Positions 10,017-17,882 of a stretch of 64,000 bases of DNA are shown piece after piece. The notes beneath the pieces were generated by a model. That model was given only the letters and a program-made list of their open reading frames with translations. It had not been told where the DNA came from and did no database searches. Within the stretch, counting starts at the first letter, position 1, and each line of letters opens with the position of its first letter. The DNA is from Reichenbachiella versicolor (GTDB lineage: Bacteria; Bacteroidota; Bacteroidia; Cytophagales; Cyclobacteriaceae), in assembly GCF_003171675.1 (NCBI RefSeq), contig NZ_QFZQ01000002.1:124001-188000 (forward strand), read 5' to 3'. A program made the translations under genes and the position numbers.

Positions 10017-10069
10017 CGCACCTATGTTGCGTTTACAAGCTAGCTGATTATTTTTGCAACCGTGTTGCG
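10017..10069. promoter_or_regulatory. Two palindromic operator-like boxes in the fur-family / merC divergent promoter
   Basis: Box 1 is CGCACCTATGTTGCG at 10017-10031 and box 2 is TGCAACCGTGTTGCG at 10055-10069. Both fit YGCAMC-N3-GTTGCG, a 6-3-6 inverted repeat, with centres 38 bp apart. They fill the 82-bp gap between the start codons of the Fur-family gene and the MerC-like gene, where a self-regulating repressor would bind. The dyad is seen directly; binding by the adjacent regulator is inferred. Confidence 0.6.
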
Positions 10070-10085
10070 ATATTAAAATTCTTTG

Positions 10086-10484
10086 ATGATACGATTACAA
10101 AAAATTACACAACCAGATACACTGGGTGCGACTGCAAGTACACTTTGTATTGCACATTGTCTGGCTACTCCTTTATTATTTATTGCCAGTGCTTCATATA
10201 GCACAGAGTCACCTACATGGTGGAAGGTAATAGACTTAGTGTTTTTAGGCATTTCATTCTTCGCTATACTACAAACAAGTAGAACGACTACAAAAGCATG
10301 GATAGGAAATGCACTCTATGTAAGTTGGGGTATACTCACCGCGGCTATCCTTAATGAAATATTCGAAGTTGTACACTTACCTGAACTAGCAGTTTATATA
10401 CCTGCTATAGCTTTGATTAGTCTTCATATTTACAACCAGAGATATTGTAAATGCGTTGGAGATAACTGTTGTTCAAACTCATAA
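10086..10484 (+). CDS. MerC-domain membrane protein
   Basis: A 132-residue protein with four predicted membrane segments. It has the MerC-type pair of cysteines around the first helix (ASTLCIAHCLATPLLF) and ends in a Cys-rich tail (YCKCVGDNCC). MerC proteins transport mercury, but in zinc-regulated clusters of many bacteria homologues are found next to Zur and are thought to handle zinc. The ATG at 10086 is preferred over the TTG one codon earlier. It is first in the plus-strand operon, directly downstream of the two palindromes, with the folE gene starting 4 bp after its stop. Confidence 0.82.
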   Translation: MIRLQKITQPDTLGATASTLCIAHCLATPLLFIASASYSTESPTWWKVIDLVFLGISFFAILQTSRTTTKAWIGNALYVSWGILTAAILNEIFEVVHLPELAVYIPAIALISLHIYNQRYCKCVGDNCCSNS

Positions 10485-10488
10485 TTTT

Positions 10489-11160
10489 ATGGAAGATAAA
10501 GTACTTGAAGAGATAGAAATCATAGGTGATAATCATGCATCTACTAATGTAGAAACACCTATGCGTGACGATGCCTTCGATAAGTCTAATGATGAAAAAA
10601 TCACCAATATTCAAAAGTATTTTGGTCTAATCATGGAAGAATTGGGCTTAGATATGAATGATGACAGTTTATCTGGAACTCCCTATAGAGTAGCAAAAAT
10701 GTATGTAAAAGAGCTATTTTATGGTCTAGACCCAAAAAACAAACCGAAGTTATCGACCTTCGAAAACAAATATGGGTATGGCAAGATGTTAGTTGAACAG
10801 AATATCACTATTGACTCAGCATGTGAGCATCATTTTTTACCTATCACTGGAAATGCTCACGTAGCATATATACCTAAGGATCGCGTAGTTGGTTTGTCAA
10901 AGATCAATAGATTAGTTAATTATTATGCTCACAGACCCCAAGTACAAGAGAGACTTTGTTTGCAGATTATGAAAGACCTTCAAGAGGCTCTGGGAACTGA
11001 AAGCGTAATGGTGGTTGTGTCAGCCAAACATTTATGTGTTTCCTCAAGAGGAATAAAGGACAAGTCTAGTTTCACCACTACAATGGAATACTCAGGAGAA
11101 TTTGAAAAAGAAGAGGTTAGAAACGAATTTTTCAACTGTCTAAATAATAAGGTAGACTAA
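10489..11160 (+). CDS. folE: GTP cyclohydrolase I (type IA)
   Basis: A 223-residue enzyme converting GTP to 7,8-dihydroneopterin triphosphate, the first step of folate/pterin synthesis. It has an N-terminal extension of about 35 residues, then GTPYRVAKMYVKELFYGL, the zinc site CEHH (two ligands) and KHLCVSSRGI (third Cys ligand). The catalytic motif SSRGIKD is intact, so it is the zinc-dependent IA form rather than zinc-independent FolE2. The true start is taken as ATG 10489; a TTG at 10456 would overlap the preceding gene. Its place behind a Zur-like gene suggests a zinc-limitation paralogue, a known arrangement in Pseudomonas. A second folE elsewhere in the genome is predicted but not visible. 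Confidence 0.93.
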   Translation: MEDKVLEEIEIIGDNHASTNVETPMRDDAFDKSNDEKITNIQKYFGLIMEELGLDMNDDSLSGTPYRVAKMYVKELFYGLDPKNKPKLSTFENKYGYGKMLVEQNITIDSACEHHFLPITGNAHVAYIPKDRVVGLSKINRLVNYYAHRPQVQERLCLQIMKDLQEALGTESVMVVVSAKHLCVSSRGIKDKSSFTTTMEYSGEFEKEEVRNEFFNCLNNKVD

Positions 11161-11200
11161 TTTTCTAAAATAGAGATAGGTTTAAATTAGATCGCTGATT

Positions 11201-11827
11201 ATGCTTAAATGCACCTCTCTGAGTTTTGCATATAGTCCAGAAACTCAATTCCGATTTCCAGATTTCACAATAAATAATGAGGAGCATCTGACTATTCTTG
11301 GTGAATCGGGAATAGGAAAAACTACACTCTTGCACTTGCTCGGAGGTTTGCTTATACCAAAGTCTGGAAAAGTAGAGCTGGATGGAGTTAATCTCAGTAC
11401 TTTACCCAGTAGTCGAAGAGATAATTTTCGAGGACAAAACATTGGAATGATATTCCAGTCGTCCCATTTTATACAGTCATTGTCCATTGGTGAGAACATG
11501 GCTATGGTGCAATACCTTGGAAAGGTAAAGAAAGATAATCATCGTATCAACGACATTCTGACGAGGCTAGGCTTAGAAAATAAAGTCAAAAAACGTCCGA
11601 ACGAACTTAGTCAAGGGCAGCAACAGCGAGCATCGATAGCCATGGCTGTATTAAATAGTCCAAAAGTTATTTTGGCGGACGAACCCACATCTAGTCTTGA
11701 TGATAAAAACTGCAACACTGTAATTGAACTGTTAAGAGAAGAAGCCTCATTATCTAAGGCTAACTTAGTGGTCATTACTCATGATCAAAGACTAAAGAAT
11801 GAGTTTCAAAAGATCATAGAGCTATGA
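11201..11827 (+). CDS. ABC transporter ATP-binding protein (LolD/MacB type)
   Basis: A 208-residue ATPase with Walker A GESGIGKTT, signature LSQGQQQRASIAMA, Walker B VILADEPTSSLD and switch histidine ITHDQR, all intact. Its length and the motif ADEPTSSLD place it with LolD/MacB/FtsE-type ATPases that work with FtsX-like permeases. Its stop overlaps the permease ATG (ATGA). Similar ATPase/permease pairs occur in zinc-regulated operons of other bacteria (Zrg-like systems), consistent with the cluster. Confidence 0.9.
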   Translation: MLKCTSLSFAYSPETQFRFPDFTINNEEHLTILGESGIGKTTLLHLLGGLLIPKSGKVELDGVNLSTLPSSRRDNFRGQNIGMIFQSSHFIQSLSIGENMAMVQYLGKVKKDNHRINDILTRLGLENKVKKRPNELSQGQQQRASIAMAVLNSPKVILADEPTSSLDDKNCNTVIELLREEASLSKANLVVITHDQRLKNEFQKIIEL

Positions 11828-13011
11828 AAATATTCTGGCTGAGCGTAAAAAATGTAATCTCACGACCGATGAGTACGGTTTTGAGTCTTTTACTTCTAGC
11901 TCTGGGTGTAGGTATTATTTCCCTACTTCTTCAACTCAACAGATATCTTGAAGATGAGATGACCAAGAATATAAGAGGTATAGATCTTGTTATTGGAGCC
12001 AAAGGAAGTCCCTTGCAATTAATCCTATCAGCAGTATATCACATAGATGACCCTACAGGAAACATCTCTCAAAAAGAGGCTAATAGAATCTTAAAAAACA
12101 GAATGGTAGATTTTGGTATTCCATTATCCTATGGAGATAATTATGCTGGATACAGAATAGTCGGTACTACTCATGAATACACTGAGCTGTACCATGCAAC
12201 ACTAGCTGAAGGAACACTTTGGAATAAAACATTTGAAGTTACGTTAGGATCAAGAGTCGCCGAAGTTCTAAATCTTAAAATTGGTGACACTTTTAGTGGT
12301 TCTCATGGTCTAATGAATAGTATTGAAGTACATGAAAATGACTCTTATAAGGTAGTAGGTGTACTAAATCCATCAAACTCCGTTCTTGATCAACTCATTC
12401 TTACACCTACGGAAAGCGTCTGGGAAACACATCATGATGAAGAGGAACATCATGAGGGAGATGAAGAAAAAGAAATTACTGCTATGCTCATTGGATTCAA
12501 GAACCCTGCCGCATTGATACAAGTCCCTAGAATGATCAATGAAAAAACCAATATGCAAGCAGCAGTTCCTGCCTACGAAATGGATCGCCTTTACAAGCTC
12601 ATGGGAGTTAGTATTACAGTATTGAAGTATATAGCTGCTGTAATAATTACAGTATCAGGAGTAAGTATATTTTTTAGTCTCATTAGTACTCTTAAAGAAA
12701 GAAAATACGAACTAGCCATCATGCGAACTTATGGAGCCTCTCGCTGGCAATTGTTATTAATGATGCTCTTTGAAGGGCTCGTATTAACAATTGTAGGATT
12801 TTTATTGGGTATATTAATCTCATCAGTTAGTTTGAATTTTATTTCGCTGTTACTTGATTCAAGCTTTCATTATTCATTTAGCACCATGCAATGGACAGCA
12901 CAGGAATACGTTCTTATGGTGTCTACATTAGGGATAGGATTAATAGCTGCATTAATACCAGCGCTAAATGCTTTCAATCTCAATATATCAAAAACGCTCT
13001 CCAATGCTTAG
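11824..13011 (+). CDS. FtsX/MacB-type ABC permease with His/acid-rich loop
   Basis: A 395-residue permease with one N-terminal membrane segment (about 15-37), a large periplasmic MacB-like domain and three C-terminal membrane segments (about 270-385), the standard type VII ABC layout. Within the periplasmic domain lies THHDEEEHHEGDEEKE (about residue 200-216), a loop rich in His, Asp and Glu that could bind Zn2+. Genes overlap on both sides: ATGA with the ATPase upstream and an 8-bp overlap with the next gene. A direct role in metal handling is inferred from the loop and the operon. Confidence 0.87.
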   Translation: MKIFWLSVKNVISRPMSTVLSLLLLALGVGIISLLLQLNRYLEDEMTKNIRGIDLVIGAKGSPLQLILSAVYHIDDPTGNISQKEANRILKNRMVDFGIPLSYGDNYAGYRIVGTTHEYTELYHATLAEGTLWNKTFEVTLGSRVAEVLNLKIGDTFSGSHGLMNSIEVHENDSYKVVGVLNPSNSVLDQLILTPTESVWETHHDEEEHHEGDEEKEITAMLIGFKNPAALIQVPRMINEKTNMQAAVPAYEMDRLYKLMGVSITVLKYIAAVIITVSGVSIFFSLISTLKERKYELAIMRTYGASRWQLLLMMLFEGLVLTIVGFLLGILISSVSLNFISLLLDSSFHYSFSTMQWTAQEYVLMVSTLGIGLIAALIPALNAFNLNISKTLSNA

Positions 13012-13432
13012 ATTAAGTCTTATCATATTGATGTTGTTGGTTTCTCCAGCATTTGCTCAAATCAAAATTACTTGGGAGACACTTGCTGATGTTTCATTCA
13101 CCGATAAATGGAGTGAAGAAGAACAAGGTTATTATTACTATCCTCATTTTGGCCCTCGTGTCAAGGCTATGAGAAATAAAGAGATATTCTTAAGAGGATA
13201 TATGCTTCCACTGGAACCAGAGGAAGGGTTTTATGTACTATCTAAAAACCCGTATGCCTCATGTTTCTTTTGTGGATCAGGTGGACCTGAAACTATTGCA
13301 CAAATAAGATTCAAACCTGGCCACCCAAAATTCAAAATGGATCAAATTGTTACAGTAAAAGGAATCTTAAAACTGAACAAAGATGATGTCTACACTTGTA
13401 ATTATTTAATAGATGAAGCCGAGGTATTTTAA
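13004..13432 (+). CDS. Secreted DUF3299-like protein
   Basis: A 142-residue exported protein. It begins with a clear signal peptide (LRLSLIILMLLVSPAFAQ), then a compact beta-rich domain with IFLRGYMLPLEPEEGF and ASCFFCGSGGPETIAQI, ending TVKGILKL...CNYLIDEAEV. This pattern matches DUF3299 proteins, which accompany LolD/FtsX-type transporters in zinc-regulated operons. The ATG at 13004 is chosen because it places the signal peptide at the N-terminus; an earlier in-frame ATG at 12968 would lie deep inside the permease gene. The two Cys in CFFC may bind metal or form a disulfide. Function is unknown. Confidence 0.75.
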   Translation: MLRLSLIILMLLVSPAFAQIKITWETLADVSFTDKWSEEEQGYYYYPHFGPRVKAMRNKEIFLRGYMLPLEPEEGFYVLSKNPYASCFFCGSGGPETIAQIRFKPGHPKFKMDQIVTVKGILKLNKDDVYTCNYLIDEAEVF

Positions 13433-13447
13433 TGATAATCATCATTA
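13430..13447. promoter_or_regulatory. Fur-box-like inverted repeat upstream of the LCIB-type gene
   Basis: TAATGAT-AATC-ATCATTA is a perfect 7-4-7 palindrome that begins at the stop codon of the DUF3299-like gene. Fifteen of 19 positions agree with the classical Fur box. There is no T-tract after it, so an operator is as likely as a terminator. It lies about 100 bp before the carbonic anhydrase gene and differs from the GTTGC-type boxes at 10017-10069. Confidence 0.4.
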
Positions 13448-13543
13448 ATGAGTAAAACGTTATAAGATCAAAATTTCAAAAACCTATACTAATATATATT
13501 TACAAGACAAGTTGACATTTAAACCTCGATTACAATTCCGACT

Positions 13544-14257
13544 ATGTTACAAAGAAAGTTTGACAAAATAGTCCAAGAACATTATCCTAATGCCATGGAC
13601 GCGAAAGACACATCCATCCATTATTTAGGATTAATGCAGAATGATCATAACATTAATGTATCTCGAGTTTTGATGGCTACATCGGTATGTTCTGACGATA
13701 TTAATGTTCCTTCCACCACTTTTTTCAATGTATTATTTGGCCCATTTATTCTTGGAGGCTTAGGCGGATTACCCTTTGCAGGTATTACAGGTATGACTGC
13801 TTTTGCTCATCACATTCCGGATGAAGGAACAGCTTTCATTTTCTATGGCCCTCATATTGGTGTAACTCATGATGGAGAATTAGGGAAAATGTATAGACCT
13901 CGTCAAGAAGAAACTGGAAACTCCTGTGGTGCATTAATGCTTGCCTTAAGTAGGCTTCAAGATGAAAATTACAAACCGACCATCAGTGAAAATGATTATC
14001 AACAAATGAAACTAGAAGAAAGTTTACTTCCTTATAGAAATGAATTTGTAGATAGTGAAAACCCTCAAAAAGCGATTACTGATACTGCTTACAAGATAAT
14101 CGATCAGAAAGTGCATGAATATGTAAAAGCATGTAAAAACGAATTTAGTGTCGATAAAGTAGCTCTTTTGGGTGGAGTTGTTATCAATACAGACTATGGG
14201 TTAGATGACTATTTCGATGCTCGAAATTTTCAAGTAGTCGATTTAAAAAGTCTTTAA
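13544..14257 (+). CDS. LCIB/LCIC-type (theta-class, beta-like) carbonic anhydrase
   Basis: A 237-residue protein of the limiting-CO2-inducible protein B family. Recognisable blocks are TSVCSDDIN (Cys49, Asp51), GGLGGLPFAGITGMTAFAHHIPD (His89/His90) and ETGNSCGALMLAL (Cys128), which supply the expected Cys-His-Cys metal site in the beta-CA-like fold, and YGPHIGVTHDGELGKM between them. These enzymes interconvert CO2 and bicarbonate; they were first known from algal and diatom plastids and have bacterial relatives. No signal peptide, so cytoplasmic. Its place inside the zinc island parallels the extra carbonic anhydrase in Pseudomonas zinc-starvation loci and suggests a back-up enzyme with low zinc demand or another metal. 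Activity is inferred. Confidence 0.8.
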   Translation: MLQRKFDKIVQEHYPNAMDAKDTSIHYLGLMQNDHNINVSRVLMATSVCSDDINVPSTTFFNVLFGPFILGGLGGLPFAGITGMTAFAHHIPDEGTAFIFYGPHIGVTHDGELGKMYRPRQEETGNSCGALMLALSRLQDENYKPTISENDYQQMKLEESLLPYRNEFVDSENPQKAITDTAYKIIDQKVHEYVKACKNEFSVDKVALLGGVVINTDYGLDDYFDARNFQVVDLKSL

Positions 14258-14448
14258 GAAGAATCTAACTAATATATAACAAGTAGCTTCAGAGACCTCT
14301 GTCATAGCAATGAAACTCTACGTTTAAAATTCCAAAGTATACAGGTAGCCAATTAATATGACCAAAAGACTTATTGATATAATTTAACAGTACGTTAATA
14401 GGTACTTTGCGACCATCTAATAAAGAATATCAAAATTTGAGGCGGAAA

Positions 14449-14480
14449 GTGAACTAGTTCATTTAGATATGCTAGTTCAC
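14449..14480. promoter_or_regulatory. Inverted repeat upstream of COG0523 gene
   Basis: GTGAACTAG (14449-14457) is repeated in reverse complement as CTAGTTCAC (14472-14480). The left arm also forms the 12-bp palindrome TGAACTAGTTCA. It ends 20 bp before the ATG, placing it in the promoter or leader of the GTPase gene, where an operator or RNA hairpin would act. Confidence 0.4.
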
Positions 14481-14499
14481 AAGAAGCGATTGATTTACG

Positions 14500-15411
14500 A
14501 TGGAAGCGATTATTACTGTTGTTGGATTTTTAGGGGCTGGCAAAACAACACTTTTAAAGCGATTATTGGAAAGCTGCCTGAATACTGGCTGGAACCCATT
14601 TATCATTCTCAATGATTACGAAAATGCGAGTCTAGACATACAACAATTTACCGAAAAACTAGATCAAAAATGGGTTCGTGGACTTAGCGGTAGCTGCATA
14701 TGTTGTAGTGGAATAAGTGAACTCAGAGACTTTGTAAATAATATCCCTGAAAGAGAGAATGGTATAACGCTCATTGAAGCAAATGGAACATCTGATGCTT
14801 GTTCTTTGATGGGTTTTTTAGGAGTAGGAATAGATGAACGTTTCCTTCCTCCTATTCAAGTATCTGTCGTTGATGTAAAAAACTGGCAAACAAGAGGTGA
14901 GCATAATGAGCTAGAAGCCAATCAAATTCAAGTATCCTCATTAATCGTTCTTACTCATACTGATAATACCTCTACAGAAAGAATATCTGAAGTAACTGAA
15001 GAATTACTAAAACTAAATCCTAATGCCCAAATATTAGACTTTGATAAGATTGATGTAGCATTGCTGCCATCACTAGTACCCTCATCCAACCAAGCACAAA
15101 AACTTGAACATTTAAAGGCTCATTGGTCTTCTTGTTCGATTGACTTACCAACCCTTCCTGATCTTGAGTGTATCCAAGAGATCTGTAAAAACATCCCAAA
15201 TAGTATTTTAAGAGTAAAAGGCTGTACTGAAGTCAATAATGAAGAACAGTTTACTTACTTCGAAAGAACTCCTGATGGAACTGTCAATATCAGACCCTTC
15301 AATGGTATTCCTATTACTGGAGCTAAACTATTGACTGTAGGTCCTGGCAGTAATTCATCTTCTCTTGAGAATATTGTAAACGAAAGTATAGCACACGCTC
15401 AATCAAGATAA
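14500..15411 (+). CDS. COG0523 G3E-family GTPase, probable zinc metallochaperone
   Basis: A 303-residue G3E P-loop GTPase. Walker A is GFLGAGKTT (9-17). The family's metal-binding CxCC motif is CICC (66-69), followed by an IEANGTSD switch region; the usual guanine-specificity NKxD is THTD (about 153-156), a variant seen in some members. The C-terminal CobW_C-like domain contains RVKGCTEV. COG0523 proteins deliver Zn2+ to client enzymes under zinc limitation (ZNG1/YeiR group). It heads a set with PhoX and DUF1826 genes and lies downstream of an inverted repeat. A second COG0523 gene at 34318-35307 has the canonical NKSD and a His-rich linker, so the two probably differ in client or conditions. 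Confidence 0.87.
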   Translation: MEAIITVVGFLGAGKTTLLKRLLESCLNTGWNPFIILNDYENASLDIQQFTEKLDQKWVRGLSGSCICCSGISELRDFVNNIPERENGITLIEANGTSDACSLMGFLGVGIDERFLPPIQVSVVDVKNWQTRGEHNELEANQIQVSSLIVLTHTDNTSTERISEVTEELLKLNPNAQILDFDKIDVALLPSLVPSSNQAQKLEHLKAHWSSCSIDLPTLPDLECIQEICKNIPNSILRVKGCTEVNNEEQFTYFERTPDGTVNIRPFNGIPITGAKLLTVGPGSNSSSLENIVNESIAHAQSR

Positions 15412-15447
15412 CAAAAGCTAAAAAGTAAATAACTGTATCTAAGCACG

Positions 15448-17136
15448 ATGTCAAAAGAATTAACGAAAGAATATAACCGTAGAAAATTTTTAACCTTCTT
15501 GGGAAAGGCAGGTATTGGAGTAATTGCGTTTCCTACCTTTCTAACCAATTGTGGCACTAAGTCTAATCCTACTATTTCAAATGAACTAGCTGAAGAATAC
15601 CTAGACAAGCTGAAAAAAACACCTCTTAAAGGGTTAATTCCTTCAGATAAGGACGACCTTCTACTAGCTGAGGGTTTGAATTACCAGACTTTGATCAAAT
15701 GGGGTGACAAAATTAGTGACACTGATACTTTTGGGTTCAATAATGATTTTATCTGCTATATCCCATTAGATGAAAATAATCCTAAAGAAGGTCTTTTATG
15801 GGTTAACCATGAATATACCAACCCTTTGTTTGTATCTGGTTTCAACAAGTATGAGTTTGAAAACCCACGAGAGCATCGAAGCAAAGATCAAATCACAAAA
15901 GAATTATACAATGTAGGTGGAAGTATCATCAGAATAAAAGAAGAGAATGGTACGTGGAAAGTAATACCAAACGACGCCTACAATAGAAGAGTGACTGGTC
16001 ATACACCTATCTCTCTCAACTGGGACGAACCTATTGAAGGTAAGACTGAAGTCATAGGTACTAATAGTAATTGTTCTGGAGGAATCACTCCTTGGAATAC
16101 TTTTTTGACTTGTGAAGAAAACTACGCGGATTGCTTTGGTGAATCCGAGTATGACGAAAGCAATGTGAAAAGCCATAAAGAAAGTAGATATGGTTGGGAA
16201 CAATTCTATAACTATCCTCCAGAGCACTACGGATGGGTAGTCGAAATAGAGCCAAAGACTGGTAAGGCACAAAAGCATGTAGCATTAGGTCGATTTGCTC
16301 ATGAATGCTGTACGCTCTTTGAGCTAGAAGATAAAAGAGTAGTTGCGTACAGTGGAGATGACACTAATGATGAGCACCTATATAAATTTGTTTCTTCAAA
16401 GGCAGGCTCTCTGAAAGAAGGCACGCTCTATGTAGCTGATACGATTAATGGAAAATGGCTTTCATTGGACTGGGAAAGTCAACCAATATTAAAGTCAAAA
16501 TTCAAGAACCAAACAGAGGTGCTAGTGAGAGTGAGAGAAGCTGCCAAACTACTTGGAGCTACTGAACTCAATCGACCTGAAGACATTGAAATTGATCCTA
16601 TAACTGGACATATTTTAATCTCATTAACAAATAACAAACCAAAAGGCGACTATCATGGGTCTATTTTAAAAATAGAAGAGACTGATGGAGCTTTTGATTC
16701 ACTTACTTTTAAAGCATCTACGTACTTGGCAGGTGGTGAAGAAAGTGGATTCTCCTGCCCTGATAATTTAGCATTTGATTTATCTGGTAATCTATGGATG
16801 ACTTCAGATATTTCCGGAGACTCTATGAATAGAGAAGACAAACCATATGCTCCATTCAAAAACAATAGTCTTTTCGTAATACCAAGGTATGGAGAAGATG
16901 CAGGTAAAGTAATCAGAGTAGCTTCTGCACCTAGAGACGCTGAGCTTACAGGTCCTTGGTTTTCTCCTGATGGAAAAACATTATTTTTAAGTGTACAGCA
17001 CCCTGGAGAACTTACTAGAGATTTGCAAAACCCAACAAGCAAATGGCCATTTGATGAGGATAACATTCCAAAGCCAGCTGTGGTTGCAATTAAAGGAGAC
17101 TTGATAGAAAAAATGAACTTCTTGAATCAAATTTGA
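15448..17136 (+). CDS. PhoX-family (DUF839) phosphatase, Tat lipoprotein
   Basis: A 562-residue exported protein. The N-terminus has a Tat motif NRRKFLTF (10-17), a hydrophobic stretch and a lipobox LTNC (Cys35), implying folded export and lipid anchoring. The body is a PhoX/DUF839 propeller with NCSGGITPWNTFLTCEEN, a highly conserved PhoX block, plus PEDIEIDPITGHILISLTN and GPWFSPDGKTLF. PhoX alkaline phosphatases use Fe3+ and Ca2+ instead of zinc, which fits a location between a zinc metallochaperone and a DUF1826 gene. It starts 36 bp after the GTPase stop, probably in one operon. Not every DUF839 protein is a phosphatase, so the reaction is inferred from family. Confidence 0.83.
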   Translation: MSKELTKEYNRRKFLTFLGKAGIGVIAFPTFLTNCGTKSNPTISNELAEEYLDKLKKTPLKGLIPSDKDDLLLAEGLNYQTLIKWGDKISDTDTFGFNNDFICYIPLDENNPKEGLLWVNHEYTNPLFVSGFNKYEFENPREHRSKDQITKELYNVGGSIIRIKEENGTWKVIPNDAYNRRVTGHTPISLNWDEPIEGKTEVIGTNSNCSGGITPWNTFLTCEENYADCFGESEYDESNVKSHKESRYGWEQFYNYPPEHYGWVVEIEPKTGKAQKHVALGRFAHECCTLFELEDKRVVAYSGDDTNDEHLYKFVSSKAGSLKEGTLYVADTINGKWLSLDWESQPILKSKFKNQTEVLVRVREAAKLLGATELNRPEDIEIDPITGHILISLTNNKPKGDYHGSILKIEETDGAFDSLTFKASTYLAGGEESGFSCPDNLAFDLSGNLWMTSDISGDSMNREDKPYAPFKNNSLFVIPRYGEDAGKVIRVASAPRDAELTGPWFSPDGKTLFLSVQHPGELTRDLQNPTSKWPFDEDNIPKPAVVAIKGDLIEKMNFLNQI

Positions 17137-17153
17137 ATCTAGATAAGCGAAGG

Positions 17154-17168
17154 TTCCTGATTCAGGAA
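17154..17168. other. Short palindrome in the PhoX-DUF1826 gap
   Basis: TTCCTGA-T-TCAGGAA is a perfect 7-1-7 dyad in the 69-bp gap. No T-tract follows, so it may be an operator or a processing hairpin rather than a terminator. Confidence 0.3.
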
Positions 17169-17205
17169 TTGGAATAAAACCTGATATAAAAGGAATTCAG
17201 CATAT

Positions 17206-17877
17206 ATGAGCTCTAAAAACATTATTCCCTCCCTTGATTCCATCTTGGGAGGGCCTGTTCAAGTATCAAGTAAGTCTTGGGAAAATCATCAGATAATAAA
17301 GCAATCAGATGTTAATTTATTTTGCTGGACAAGAGACTATGATCAATCGATAAGCTCATATATCTATGAAGCAGTAATTAATAATGTATCTGAAATAAAC
17401 GTCAAGGTAGAAACAGCATCTATTGAAGATATTTTAATCACTGCTTCTAATCAATGGAATTCCATTATCAGTACTTCGAATACTTCAGGCAATGACTTTT
17501 GGAATGATATTCTGTTTCTGACTACAGATTTTCTAAAACTAACTGAAAAGCCAGGTTGTAATTTACATTTAGGAATAGTTGATGATGAGACTTGCACTCA
17601 ATTTCATATAGACCAATTCGACTACAAACTATTTTGCACTTATTATGGTTCTGGAATAGAATGGCTTCCTGAGAAAGCCGTAAATCGTGAAGGTTTAGGA
17701 AAATCTAATGAGTTGATTATTAAAGACTCTAGTGAAATTCAGAAAATGGAAACATTCGAAGTAGGGATCTTAAAAGGAGACAAATCTCAACACACACCAG
17801 CTACAAAGGGAATCGTATACAGGTCTCCTTCAATAGAATCAAACAATATGAAGAGGCTCGTTTTCAGACTAGATTAG
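17206..17877 (+). CDS. DUF1826 protein of the zinc-starvation set
   Basis: A 223-residue cytoplasmic protein matching DUF1826 in length and in the diagnostic stretch TQFHIDQFDYKLFCTYYGSG followed by IEWLP. DUF1826 genes occur next to COG0523 GTPases and Zur in many bacteria, as here. Reading the residues, H134-x-D136, H196 and R206 follow the H-x-D, H, R order and spacing of Fe(II)/2-oxoglutarate oxygenases (about 60 residues between H-x-D and the distal His, then Arg ten residues later). This catalytic reading is my inference. It is the last gene of the island; a minus-strand radical SAM gene converges on it with only 5 bp between stops. Confidence 0.8.
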   Translation: MSSKNIIPSLDSILGGPVQVSSKSWENHQIIKQSDVNLFCWTRDYDQSISSYIYEAVINNVSEINVKVETASIEDILITASNQWNSIISTSNTSGNDFWNDILFLTTDFLKLTEKPGCNLHLGIVDDETCTQFHIDQFDYKLFCTYYGSGIEWLPEKAVNREGLGKSNELIIKDSSEIQKMETFEVGILKGDKSQHTPATKGIVYRSPSIESNNMKRLVFRLD

Positions 17878-17882
17878 AACGA

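Noticed and set aside
10489-11160. FolE2 (zinc-independent GTP cyclohydrolase IB)
   Set aside because: The sequence has the type IA zinc ligands (CEHH and KHLC) and the SSRGIKD motif, so it is FolE, not FolE2.
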